Of a DNA stretch of 64,000 nt, positions 50,058 to 59,033 are shown piece after piece; position 1 is the stretch's first letter, and every line of letters begins with the position of its first letter. Position numbers and translations under genes: made by a program. Below the pieces are notes generated by a model. The model saw nothing but the letters and a program-made list of their open reading frames with translations. It ran no database searches and had not been told where the DNA came from. This DNA is from Streptomyces sp. NRRL F-5122 (lineage in GTDB: Bacteria > Actinomycetota > Actinomycetes > Streptomycetales > Streptomycetaceae): positions 1-64,000 of the forward strand of contig NZ_LMWH01000233.1 of the NCBI RefSeq assembly GCF_001507435.1, in the 5' to 3' direction.

Positions 50058-53000
50058 TCACCTCTCCTGCAGACGGAAGTCCGCCGTGACCGCTCCCTCC
50101 TTCACCAGCCGGACCGATCGCGTCGCGGGCCGGTAGCCGTCCGCCGACACGATCACGCCCACCGGGCCGCCCTTGGCCGGCAGCCACACGGAGTACGTGC
50201 CGTCCAGACCCGTGGCCACGGTCAGACCGCCGTTCGGGGCGTCGATGTCGACCGTGGCCCCGGCCAGCGGCGCCGCGGTGCCGTCGGCCTTCGTACCCGT
50301 CACGGTCCCGGTCAGCCGGCCCCAGCCCGCGGGCGGCACCACCGTCATGGTGACCGGCAGCGACACCGCGCCGTACGGGGTGTCGCTGTCGACGACGAGC
50401 GCGGCCCGATGACCGCCGTCGTCGGCGGCGGTCATCGCCCCCGCGTCCAGGGTCAGCCGCACCTTCGCCGACCCGTGCGCCTTGACGGTCAGCTTCCCCG
50501 CGGACTCCGCGAGCCACGGCACATCGCCGTGCGCCCGGTCCCAGCCCGGCAGTTCGTGCACGGCCGACTGCGGCACGCTGTAGGCGTTCATGCCGCCGAC
50601 CGCGAACCAGCCGGGTGCCGACTGCGCGCCCAGCACCGGCTCGGCCACATTGGGCAGCGCCGACCACGTGTCCGTGGCCGGGTCGTAGGCGTGCGCCTCG
50701 TTGGTCAGCGCGCCTGCGCTCACCTGGAAACCCCCGGCGACCAGCAGTTCACCGTCTGCCGCCGTCCCGGTGGCGCCCCAGAGGTCGGCCGGAGCGTCGG
50801 CCACCCGGTGCCAGGCTCCGGTCGCCGGGTCCAGGGCATACGTGTGGTCGGTGTCCTGCGGGGCACGGCCGTCGGGCTCATAGGCGCCGCCCGTGCAGTA
50901 GGCCACGCCGTCTGCGGCGCCGCACACCGGATACGAGATCGGCTCCGGGTACGGCGCCCCGGCCGACCAGGTGTCGGTCGCCGGGTCGTAGACCTGGACA
51001 TCGTTGACGCCGCAGTTGATCCGGTCGCAGCCGCCGATCACATACAGCCGGTCGCCGAGCACCACCGAACCGGCGGCGCCGTACGCCTTGGGCGCGTCGG
51101 CTGTCTGCGACCACGAGTCGGATGCCGGATCGTAGACCTCGCCGCCCGCGATGGGCGCGCCCGAGGCGTCGCGGCCGCCGGTGACGTACAGCTTGCCGCG
51201 GATGAAGCCGTACGCCGCTCCGAGCCGCTTGGTGGTCGGGGCGGTGAGCGTGCGCCAGCTCGCGGTGCCCGGATCGTAGGCGTGGAAGTCACCGCTCCAC
51301 TGGCCGCCCGGTGCCTCCCCGAGGCCGGCGTACAAGGTGCCGCCGTCGACCGCGGCTATTCCTCCGAAGGTGCCGGTCGGCAGATCGGTCAGTGCGGACC
51401 ACGCCTGACCGGCCGGGGAGCCGGGGTCGGAGGCCGTCGCGGCCGCGGTGCGCAGCACCGAGTTCGGGGTGAGTGCGGCCTTGGTGTGCCGGGCCGGGGC
51501 GCCGGCCGATGTCACCGGGGTCCCGCCGAGACGCTGCTCGCCGAGCGAGAGGGTGGCAGCAGAACCGCCGGTGTTGCGGACCGTCACGTTGACGGTCCTG
51601 CTGTCGCCCCACGGCACCTCGGCCGCCACCGCCGAGACGTCGTAACGCAGTTGGGCCGGGCGCAGGGCGAAGTCCGCCGCGGTGACGGAGTCCGGCCGCA
51701 CCCTGACCGTGTCGGTCACGGGCGGATAGCCGAAGCCGGGCAGGCCCGCGGTGAATTTCTGGCTGCCAGTGCGGGAGGAGAACAGCCAGTACAGGCCCTC
51801 GCTCTGCGCCGGATCGCCGGGCGAGGCCACCATGCGGCCGCTGTCGGCGGGCACCGCCGCGCCGGAGACGGTCGCGCCGAGCACGCCGTGGCCGGTGTTG
51901 GTGTCGTCGATCCGTCCGACCAGCAGACCGCCGGACCGGGTGACCAGGGTCGGGGTGCCCACGGTCACATCGTCGATCTGCCAGATGCCGGTGAGGGATC
52001 CGGTGAAATGGAACCTGATGCGCACGGACTTCTTGCCCGCGTACTCGGTCAGGGGCACCGTCTGGTGGGCGGGTCCGGGGACGATGTCGGTGTGGTGCCA
52101 CAGCGTGGTCCAGGTCGCGCCGCCGTCGGTGCTCGCGTCCACATCGGCGGTCAGGTCGCCCAGTCGGTACAGCGAGGGCAACGCCGTGTCGAACTGAAGC
52201 TCGGGGGCCCGCTCGGCACTGAAGTCGTAGCTGGGGCTCAGGAGTTCGGTGTCGGCGGGGGCCCAGCCCAGGGCGAAGTCGTCCACCTCGGCGAACCGGC
52301 CGGTGCCACCGGTCTGGTTGCCCCGGTTGAGCGGGTCGTCGAACTGCCAGCCGCCCGCCGCGGTGTTGTTGCGGACCGTCCATCCGTCGGGTGAGGACGT
52401 GGTCGGGAAGGACTGCGCCTCACCACCGTGGTACGTCATCGCGTAGCCCGGCGGCAGGGCTCCCGTGGTGCTGAGCGGCAGCGTGAGATCGGCGGTCCGC
52501 GCGGCGGAGCCCACCGTGACGGTGGTGTCGGCGGGCCGGTAGCCGGGGTAGAGCGCCGTGGCGTGCAGCGTGTAGGTCCGGTTGTCGGGCACCCGCACCG
52601 AGTACCGGCCGCTGGCCGGGTCGGTGAAGAACGCGCCGGGCACACCGTCGATCGTGAGCCGGGCGTAGACGCCCCAGCCGTGCTGCCCGCCGTCCCGGAC
52701 GGTTCCGGACAGGGTCTGCGAGGGCACTGCGATCAGTGCAGCGCTCTCGGTCAGCGTGGCGCCGTCGTCCACGTGCACCGTGCCGAGGTCGGCGTCCTTG
52801 TAGCCGAACGCGCTGACCGTCAGCGGATACGAACCGGCGGGCACGTCCAGCCGGTACCCGCCCTGGTCGTCGGTGGTCGCCCGGTGGTCGCCGAGTGCGA
52901 CCGTGGCGCCGGTGACCGGTCGGCCGGTGCTCGCGTCGGTGACGGAGCCGGAGACGGTGCCGTGCGGACCCGGGCGGAAGGCGGTGGTGCCGTCCGGCGT

Positions 53001-54299
53001 GCCCAGCCCGCTCGGTCCGTCATAGCCGGGCTGCGCGGCGCAGGTGAAGGCGGGGGTGCAGTCGGGTGTCGTACCGTGACCGCACACCGAGCTGTCCGCG
53101 CAGCTGGCGTCGTCGCCCCGGGTCACGTCGTGGAGAGCGCCGGGCGCCTGGTACGGGTAGGCGGCCGGGTAGGTGCCGGAGACGGGGGTGCCGGCCTGCG
53201 CGTACACGCCGGCGATGATCGGTGCGGAGGCGCTGGTGCCGCCGTAGACGTTCCAGCCGCCGTCGGAGAAGGAGTTGTAGACCGCCACACCGGTGGCCGG
53301 GTCCGCGACGGCGCTGACGTCCGCGACCGAGCGGCCCGCGCAGTCGACGGCCGACTGGAAGGCGGGCTTGGGCTCGACCTCCGAGCAGCCGGAGCCGGGC
53401 GCACCCCAGTGCTGCTGGCCGTCGCCGTCGACGGTGGTGGCGTTCCACACCGACTCGCCCCAGCCGCGCGCGCTGCCGTCGCGTACCAGCGAGGTGCCGC
53501 CCACCGCGGTCACGTACGGCGAGGAGGCCGGGTAGCTGACGCCGTAGCCGTCGTCACCCGAGCTGAAGACGACGGCGACTCCCGGGTGGTTGAAGTACGC
53601 CTCGTCGTAGGCCAGTTGAGCGCTGTCGTCGCTGTAGCCGCCCCAGGAGTTGGAGACGTAGCGCGCGCCCAGGGACACCGCGGTGTTCTCGGCCGTGCCC
53701 AGGTCGTCGGAGGACGCGCTGTCCGCCTCGACGAGCAGGATGTGCGCCTGCGGGGCGATCGCGGAGACCATGTCGAGGTCGAGCGAGATCTCCCCGGCCC
53801 AGCCGTCGTCGGCGGCCGGGAAGGCGGTGCCGCCGTGCTCGTCCACCTTGCGGAAGCAGCCGTTGTCGGAGGTGCAGGCGGGCAGCCCGTACTGCCGGCG
53901 GTAGACGGCGAGGTCGGTCTCGGCGTCCGGGTCGTCGTAGGCGTCGACGACGGCGATCGTCGCTCCGGCACCGCCGTCGGCCGGCAGCCCGTAGGCCTCC
54001 CGCAGGTCGGCCGGGGAGTAGCCGTCGGGCGCCGCCTGGCCGGCCGTGTCGCGGCGCAGGCCGAGCGTGGCGCGGATGTCGGTTCGGCGCAGGGCGAAAC
54101 ACGTGAAGGAGCCGGGTTTGGGTGTGCCGCAGGCGGGCTCGGCGGAGACGGCGGTTGCCGCCGAGGAGGGTGCAGCGAGGGCCTGTTGGGGCAGCAGTGC
54201 CACCAGGACGGCGAGGACGGCGGCGGCCACCGCGGCCACGGCTGAGCCGCGGCGTGACGGTCTGCGCCGACCTGGCCCGGCGAGCGATCTGTGCAGCAA
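50058..54299 (-). CDS. secreted S53 (sedolisin) protease with carboxypeptidase-regulatory-like and kelch domains
   Basis: About 1413 residues. A signal peptide ends near QQALAAPS. The S53 domain (about 60-490) keeps the E170-x3-D174 pair (GEISLD), the oxyanion Asp D249 (SSGDDGYG) and the Ser S356 (GGTSASAP). Next come two carboxypeptidase-regulatory-like beta domains, a jelly-roll-like segment (GWQFDDPLNRGNQTG), another beta domain, about five kelch repeats (~960-1230) and a final beta domain. TTG 54299 is chosen because GGGAG lies 7 bases upstream and the signal peptide follows; the longer reading to 54416 adds a Cys/Arg-rich stretch. It is head-to-head with a paralogue. Confidence 0.88.
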   Translation of the reverse strand: MLHRSLAGPGRRRPSRRGSAVAAVAAAVLAVLVALLPQQALAAPSSAATAVSAEPACGTPKPGSFTCFALRRTDIRATLGLRRDTAGQAAPDGYSPADLREAYGLPADGGAGATIAVVDAYDDPDAETDLAVYRRQYGLPACTSDNGCFRKVDEHGGTAFPAADDGWAGEISLDLDMVSAIAPQAHILLVEADSASSDDLGTAENTAVSLGARYVSNSWGGYSDDSAQLAYDEAYFNHPGVAVVFSSGDDGYGVSYPASSPYVTAVGGTSLVRDGSARGWGESVWNATTVDGDGQQHWGAPGSGCSEVEPKPAFQSAVDCAGRSVADVSAVADPATGVAVYNSFSDGGWNVYGGTSASAPIIAGVYAQAGTPVSGTYPAAYPYQAPGALHDVTRGDDASCADSSVCGHGTTPDCTPAFTCAAQPGYDGPSGLGTPDGTTAFRPGPHGTVSGSVTDASTGRPVTGATVALGDHRATTDDQGGYRLDVPAGSYPLTVSAFGYKDADLGTVHVDDGATLTESAALIAVPSQTLSGTVRDGGQHGWGVYARLTIDGVPGAFFTDPASGRYSVRVPDNRTYTLHATALYPGYRPADTTVTVGSAARTADLTLPLSTTGALPPGYAMTYHGGEAQSFPTTSSPDGWTVRNNTAAGGWQFDDPLNRGNQTGGTGRFAEVDDFALGWAPADTELLSPSYDFSAERAPELQFDTALPSLYRLGDLTADVDASTDGGATWTTLWHHTDIVPGPAHQTVPLTEYAGKKSVRIRFHFTGSLTGIWQIDDVTVGTPTLVTRSGGLLVGRIDDTNTGHGVLGATVSGAAVPADSGRMVASPGDPAQSEGLYWLFSSRTGSQKFTAGLPGFGYPPVTDTVRVRPDSVTAADFALRPAQLRYDVSAVAAEVPWGDSRTVNVTVRNTGGSAATLSLGEQRLGGTPVTSAGAPARHTKAALTPNSVLRTAAATASDPGSPAGQAWSALTDLPTGTFGGIAAVDGGTLYAGLGEAPGGQWSGDFHAYDPGTASWRTLTAPTTKRLGAAYGFIRGKLYVTGGRDASGAPIAGGEVYDPASDSWSQTADAPKAYGAAGSVVLGDRLYVIGGCDRINCGVNDVQVYDPATDTWSAGAPYPEPISYPVCGAADGVAYCTGGAYEPDGRAPQDTDHTYALDPATGAWHRVADAPADLWGATGTAADGELLVAGGFQVSAGALTNEAHAYDPATDTWSALPNVAEPVLGAQSAPGWFAVGGMNAYSVPQSAVHELPGWDRAHGDVPWLAESAGKLTVKAHGSAKVRLTLDAGAMTAADDGGHRAALVVDSDTPYGAVSLPVTMTVVPPAGWGRLTGTVTGTKADGTAAPLAGATVDIDAPNGGLTVATGLDGTYSVWLPAKGGPVGVIVSADGYRPATRSVRLVKEGAVTADFRLQER

Positions 54300-54765
54300 G
54301 GAGAACTCCCAGAGGGTGATGGGGGGTCGGGCGGCCCGGCATCGTTCGGCACTCGGACGTCCGGTGACGACCGCGCGGTCACCGGATGTGGAGAGGAGGT
54401 GTGTTGACCAGCACAAAAGTCCAACCGGGCCCCTCGGCCGGTCAATGCGGGAACTTGGCGGTTTGGCGCCGTGTCGTGTTCACGCCCTCGACACATATCG
54501 GTGAACGAGCGCCCGTTATGGCGGTCTTGCGTCCGCTCAGCGAACACCTGGAGCCATGCATTCCGGGTGAAACGCCTATGAATCACGCGCCGGAGGTGAA
54601 GGAACGACTCCTCTGCGCTGACGGTCAGTCACGCCGGTCACGGAGGGCTACCGATTGACACACGAAGTAGCGGTCTCGCTAATTGGCCCCCGGTGAATGC
54701 TCATTCACCGTCGCCCGCGAACTGTGTACGGGTCGACCCCTGCAAGCACGCACGGGAGTCACACG
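54300..54765. promoter_or_regulatory. divergent promoter region of the two S53 proteases
   Basis: No gene is seen in this gap. For the plus-strand gene, TTGACA at 54655-54660 and GCTAAT at 54678-54683 are 17 bp apart, giving a start near 54690 and a ~76-nt leader. On the minus strand an ATTGACC sequence near 54441 could be a -35, but I find no good -10. Both genes share GGGAG plus TTG starts. Confidence 0.5.
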
Positions 54766-57700
54766 TTGCGCACATTACCGAGAGCCAGAACCCCGATCAG
54801 ACGAACGATATCCACCGGCCTGGCCGTCCTGGGCGCCGCCGCCATGGCGGTACTCGGCCTGCAGGCACCGGCGTCGGCCGCCGGATCCGCGGCCGTCTCC
54901 GTCTCCAGCGCCTCGGCCAAGGACGCACACCCGCTCTTCGAGCCGGCCTGCGCCGTTCCGAAGCACGGCCACTTCTCCTGCTTCGCCCTGCGCCGCACCG
55001 ACGTGAAGTCGGTCAAGGGCGTGATGCGGGCCGACGACACCCCGAACGGGTACGGTGCCGCCGATCTGCAGAGCGCGTACAACCTGCCCACAGACGGTGG
55101 CGCCGGGCAGACCGTCGCCATCGTGGACGCCTTCGACGACCCCAACGCCGAGGCGGACCTCGCCGTCTACCGCGAGCAGTACGGGCTGCCGGCCTGCACC
55201 ACGGCCAACGGCTGCTTCAGCAAGGTCGATCAGCGCGGCGGGTCCGACTACCCCACCCCCGATGCGGGCTGGGCCGGCGAGATCTCGCTCGACCTCGACA
55301 TGGTCTCCGCGGTCGCGCCCAACGCGCACATCCTGCTGGTCGAGGCCGACGACAACAGCTTCGAGAACCTGTCCTCGGCCGTCGACGAGGCGGTCGCACT
55401 CGGTGCGAAGTTCGTCTCCAACTCGTACGGCTCCGACTATCGCGGCGGGGGCGGTGAGGACCCGTCCGAGACCACGACGCTGGACGCCCACTACAACCAC
55501 CCGGGTGTCGCGATCACCGCGTCCACGGGCGACTACGCCTACGGCGTCGGCTACCCGGCGGCCTCGCAGTACGTGACCGCGGTCGGCGGCACCACGCTGA
55601 CCCGCGCCCCGTCCACGTCGCGCGGCTGGACCGAGTCCGCCTGGAACCTCGCCGGCTCCGGCTGCTCGCTGTACGAGCCCAAGCCCGCGTTCCAGCACGA
55701 CACCGGCTGTGACAACCGTGCGCTCGCCGACGTCTCCGCGGTCGCGGAAGACGTGGCGGTCTACCAGACCTACGGCAACAGCGGCTGGGCGGTGTACGGC
55801 GGTACCAGCGTCTCCGCGCCCATCATCGCGTCGGTGTACGCCGACGCCGGCACACCGGTCGCCGGTACCTACCCGAACTCCTACCCCTACGCGACGGGTA
55901 CCGGGATCAACGACATCACCACCGGCAGCAACGGCAGTTGCTCCCCGTCGTACCTGTGCAACGGCACCGACGGCTACGACGGTCCGACCGGCCTCGGCAC
56001 CCCCGCCGGTCTGTCCGCGTTCCGCAGCGGCCCGCACGGCGTGATCTCCGGCAGCGTGACCGACAGCGCCACCGGCAAGGCGGTCGGCGGAGCCACCGTC
56101 AGCGCGGGCACCAACGTCGCCCACACCGACGCCACGGGCGCCTACTCCCTGACGGTGCCCACCGGCACCTACGACGTCACCGTCGAAGCGTTCGGCTACG
56201 CCAACGGCTCGGCCGACAAGGTCGTGGTTGACGACGGTGCCACATTGACCAAGAGCTTCTCCCTCACCCCCGTACCGAGCCACACCGTCGCAGGCAAGGT
56301 CGTCGACGGCTCCGGCCACGGCTGGCCGCTCTACGCCAAGATCACCGCGGACGGGGTCCCGGGATCGGTGTGGACCGACCCGGCCACCGGCGCCTACAGC
56401 CTCGACCTGCCCGAGGGGCACACCTACACCCTGCACGTCGCGACGAGCACCACCGGCTACCGGGCCGTCACCAAGAAGGTCGACGTCGGCGACTCCGACG
56501 AGACCGTGCAGTTCTCGGTCCCCGTCGACTCATGGGCGAGCAGCACGCCCGGGTACCAGGTCCACGAGACCGGCAGCACCGAGCCCTTCGACGCCACCGA
56601 CGCGCCACCGGAAGGCTGGCACGTGGTCAACGCCGACGGAACGACCGGCGGCTGGGAGTTCGACGACCCCGGCAACCGGGGCAACGGCACCGGCGGTGAG
56701 GGGGCGTTCGCGGTCGTCGACAGCGACCACTTCGGCGGTGCGGCCACCCAGGACACCTCGCTGCTGACCCCGGTCTACGACTTCAGCGGCAAGGACAACC
56801 CGGAGCTGGCGTTCAACACCCAGTACCAGCAGTTCACCAACCAGACCGCGGAGGTCGACGCGACCGCCGACGGCGGCGCTACCTGGACCAAGGTCTGGTC
56901 CGCGGGAGCGTCCATCATGCCCGGCCAGCGGATCACCGTCCCCCTCGACGACTTCGCCGGCAAGTCCGAGGTGCAGTTGCGCTTCCACTTCACCTCGCAC
57001 TTCGGCTGGTGGTGGTCCGTCGACGACGTCTTCGTCGGCGACCGCGTGGTCACGCCCACCCCGGGCGCCCTGGTCGTCGGCAACGTGACCGACGCCAACA
57101 CCAATTCGGGCGTGGTCGGTGCCACGGTCACCAGCCAGGACAAGCCCGCCGAGCAGGCGAGCACGGTGGCCACTCCCGACGACCCGAACCTCGCCGACGG
57201 CTTCTACTCGCTGTTCTCCACCACCTTCGGCAGCCACGCCTTCACCGCCGCCAAGTCCAAGTACACCTCGCTGACCAAGACGGTGAAGGTCGGCGCCGAC
57301 AGCACGGTCTCGGCCAACTACAAGCTCAAGGCCGGGAAGATCACCGTCACTCCCGGTTCCGTCGCCGCCACCGTCGCCTGGGGCGGGTCCAAGACGCAGA
57401 ACCTGACCGTGAAGAACACCGGCGGGGCACCCGCCACGGTCAAGCTCGGCGAGCAGTCCGGCGGCTTCACCCAGCAGGGCAAGGGCGCCGCGCTGCAGAC
57501 CGTCAAGGGTGACTACAACGCGCTGTCCAGCAAGGCCCATGGCGGGGGCAGCACGGCCAAGCCGTCCGCCGCTCCGGCCGACGGCCCCTGGCAGGCGGCC
57601 CCGGACTTCCCGGGGGCCATCATGGACAACGCTGTCAGCACCCAGGACGGCAAGGTCTACTCGGCCTTCGGGTTCACCGGATCGGCCGACAGCAAGGACA

Positions 57701-58914
57701 TGTACGTCCTCGATCCGGTCGCCGGCAGCTGGACGAAGCTGGCGAGCGCGTCCGACACCCGCGAGGATCCCGCCCACGGCTTCATCGACGGCAGGTTCTA
57801 CGCCGCCGGTGGCTGGGGCCCGACCGGCGCACCGGACGCGAAGCTGGAGATCTACGACCCGAGTGCGGACAGCTGGACCACCGGCGCGTCCGCGCCCAAG
57901 CCGTACGCCGGCTCCGGCACCGCCGTCCTGGACGACAAGCTCTACATGATCGGCGGATGCGGCGCCACGACCTGTGGCACCACGGACGCCAGCGTCTACG
58001 ACCCCGAGTCCGACAGCTGGTCCATGATCGCCGCCTATCCCGAGCCGATATCGTGGGAGGCGTGCGGCGCCGTCGACGGCCTCCTGTACTGCGCGGGCGG
58101 CCTGGGGTCGAACAACAGCGACGTGGCCCACACCTACGTCTACGACCCGGGGGCGGACAGCTGGTCGCAGCTCGCGGACATGCCGGCCACGCAGTGGGGT
58201 TCGGCCTACACCGCGGCCAACGGCCGACTGCTGCTGGCCGGGGGTGTCAGCAACAACGCGCTGACCAACCGGAGCCAGGCCTTCGACCCGCAGGCCGGCA
58301 CCTGGAGCGCGCTTCCCAACCCCAACGTCGCCACTTACCGCGGCGGCGGCGCTCCCGGCTTCTACAAGGTCGGCGGCGGCAACGCCCCGAGCACCCCGAC
58401 GGCAACGGTCGAGCTGCTGCCCGGCTACGACCAGACCGGGTCGGGCGATGTCACCTGGCTGAACGAGAGCACGCAGCAACTCACCCTGCAGCCCGGTGCG
58501 AGCACGACCGTCACCGTCTCCCTGGACGCCTCGGTTCCCGAGGTGACCCAGCCCGGTGACTACACCGCCGACCTGACCGTGGGCACCGACACGCCGTACT
58601 CGGTGCCGCGCGTCCCGGTCGGCCTGCACGTCAACCCGCCCAAGACCTGGGGCAAGATCACCGGTACCGTCCGCGGGGCCACGGCCGCCGGCGGCACCGC
58701 GCCGCTGGCCGGGGCGACCGTGCAGATCGACAGCTGGGCCTCGACGTACACACTCACCACGGCGTCCGACGGCACGTACGCTCTGTGGCTCGACGTCCGC
58801 AACAACCCCCTCACCGTCATCGTCGCCAAGGACGGCTACCAGCCGACCGTGACGACGGTGAAGCTCACGAAGGGAGCGACGGTCACCAGCAACTTCACCC
58901 TGAAGCGCAAGTAG
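54766..58914 (+). CDS. secreted S53 (sedolisin) protease with kelch domain, TTA-containing paralogue
   Basis: About 1382 residues with the same architecture as the divergent gene at 50058-54299. The S53 domain has E172-x3-D176 (GEISLD), D256 (STGDYAYG) and S348 (GGTSVSAP). Carboxypeptidase-regulatory-like domains start at HGVISGSVTDSATG, SHTVAGKVVDGSG and PGALVVGNVTDA. A kelch block (about 945-1190) reads KVYSAFGFTG, FYAAGGWGP, LYMIGGCG, LYCAGGLG, LLLAGGV. A last beta domain ends NFTLKRK. TTG 54766 follows GGGAG, as in the paralogue. Codon 4 is TTA (54775-54777), so translation may need the bldA tRNA. Its substrate is unknown. Confidence 0.88.
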   Translation: MRTLPRARTPIRRTISTGLAVLGAAAMAVLGLQAPASAAGSAAVSVSSASAKDAHPLFEPACAVPKHGHFSCFALRRTDVKSVKGVMRADDTPNGYGAADLQSAYNLPTDGGAGQTVAIVDAFDDPNAEADLAVYREQYGLPACTTANGCFSKVDQRGGSDYPTPDAGWAGEISLDLDMVSAVAPNAHILLVEADDNSFENLSSAVDEAVALGAKFVSNSYGSDYRGGGGEDPSETTTLDAHYNHPGVAITASTGDYAYGVGYPAASQYVTAVGGTTLTRAPSTSRGWTESAWNLAGSGCSLYEPKPAFQHDTGCDNRALADVSAVAEDVAVYQTYGNSGWAVYGGTSVSAPIIASVYADAGTPVAGTYPNSYPYATGTGINDITTGSNGSCSPSYLCNGTDGYDGPTGLGTPAGLSAFRSGPHGVISGSVTDSATGKAVGGATVSAGTNVAHTDATGAYSLTVPTGTYDVTVEAFGYANGSADKVVVDDGATLTKSFSLTPVPSHTVAGKVVDGSGHGWPLYAKITADGVPGSVWTDPATGAYSLDLPEGHTYTLHVATSTTGYRAVTKKVDVGDSDETVQFSVPVDSWASSTPGYQVHETGSTEPFDATDAPPEGWHVVNADGTTGGWEFDDPGNRGNGTGGEGAFAVVDSDHFGGAATQDTSLLTPVYDFSGKDNPELAFNTQYQQFTNQTAEVDATADGGATWTKVWSAGASIMPGQRITVPLDDFAGKSEVQLRFHFTSHFGWWWSVDDVFVGDRVVTPTPGALVVGNVTDANTNSGVVGATVTSQDKPAEQASTVATPDDPNLADGFYSLFSTTFGSHAFTAAKSKYTSLTKTVKVGADSTVSANYKLKAGKITVTPGSVAATVAWGGSKTQNLTVKNTGGAPATVKLGEQSGGFTQQGKGAALQTVKGDYNALSSKAHGGGSTAKPSAAPADGPWQAAPDFPGAIMDNAVSTQDGKVYSAFGFTGSADSKDMYVLDPVAGSWTKLASASDTREDPAHGFIDGRFYAAGGWGPTGAPDAKLEIYDPSADSWTTGASAPKPYAGSGTAVLDDKLYMIGGCGATTCGTTDASVYDPESDSWSMIAAYPEPISWEACGAVDGLLYCAGGLGSNNSDVAHTYVYDPGADSWSQLADMPATQWGSAYTAANGRLLLAGGVSNNALTNRSQAFDPQAGTWSALPNPNVATYRGGGAPGFYKVGGGNAPSTPTATVELLPGYDQTGSGDVTWLNESTQQLTLQPGASTTVTVSLDASVPEVTQPGDYTADLTVGTDTPYSVPRVPVGLHVNPPKTWGKITGTVRGATAAGGTAPLAGATVQIDSWASTYTLTTASDGTYALWLDVRNNPLTVIVAKDGYQPTVTTVKLTKGATVTSNFTLKRK

Positions 58915-58936
58915 CGGGAAAAGCGCCGGGAGGACT

Positions 58937-59022
58937 CCGTCGGCGGCACGCGGAGCAGTGCCGCCGACGGGCACTCGGTGCGAACACATGGGATGGGCCG
59001 GTCCTCGTGGACCGGCCCATCC
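58937..59022. terminator. two perfect hairpins between convergent S53 and S8 protease genes
   Basis: Hairpin 1: 13-bp stem at 58937-58949 / 58958-58970 with an 8-nt loop. Hairpin 2: 14-bp stem GGATGGGCCGGTCC / GGACCGGCCCATCC at 58991-59022 with a TCGT loop. Both genes end within 25 bp of a hairpin, so each direction has its own terminator. Confidence 0.85.
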
Positions 59023-59033
59023 GCTTCACAGGG

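Noticed and set aside
50409..54245. Long plus-strand open frames of 661 and 605 codons
   Set aside because: They are antisense to the minus-strand S53 protease, are Gly/Arg/Val-rich and have no recognisable domain.
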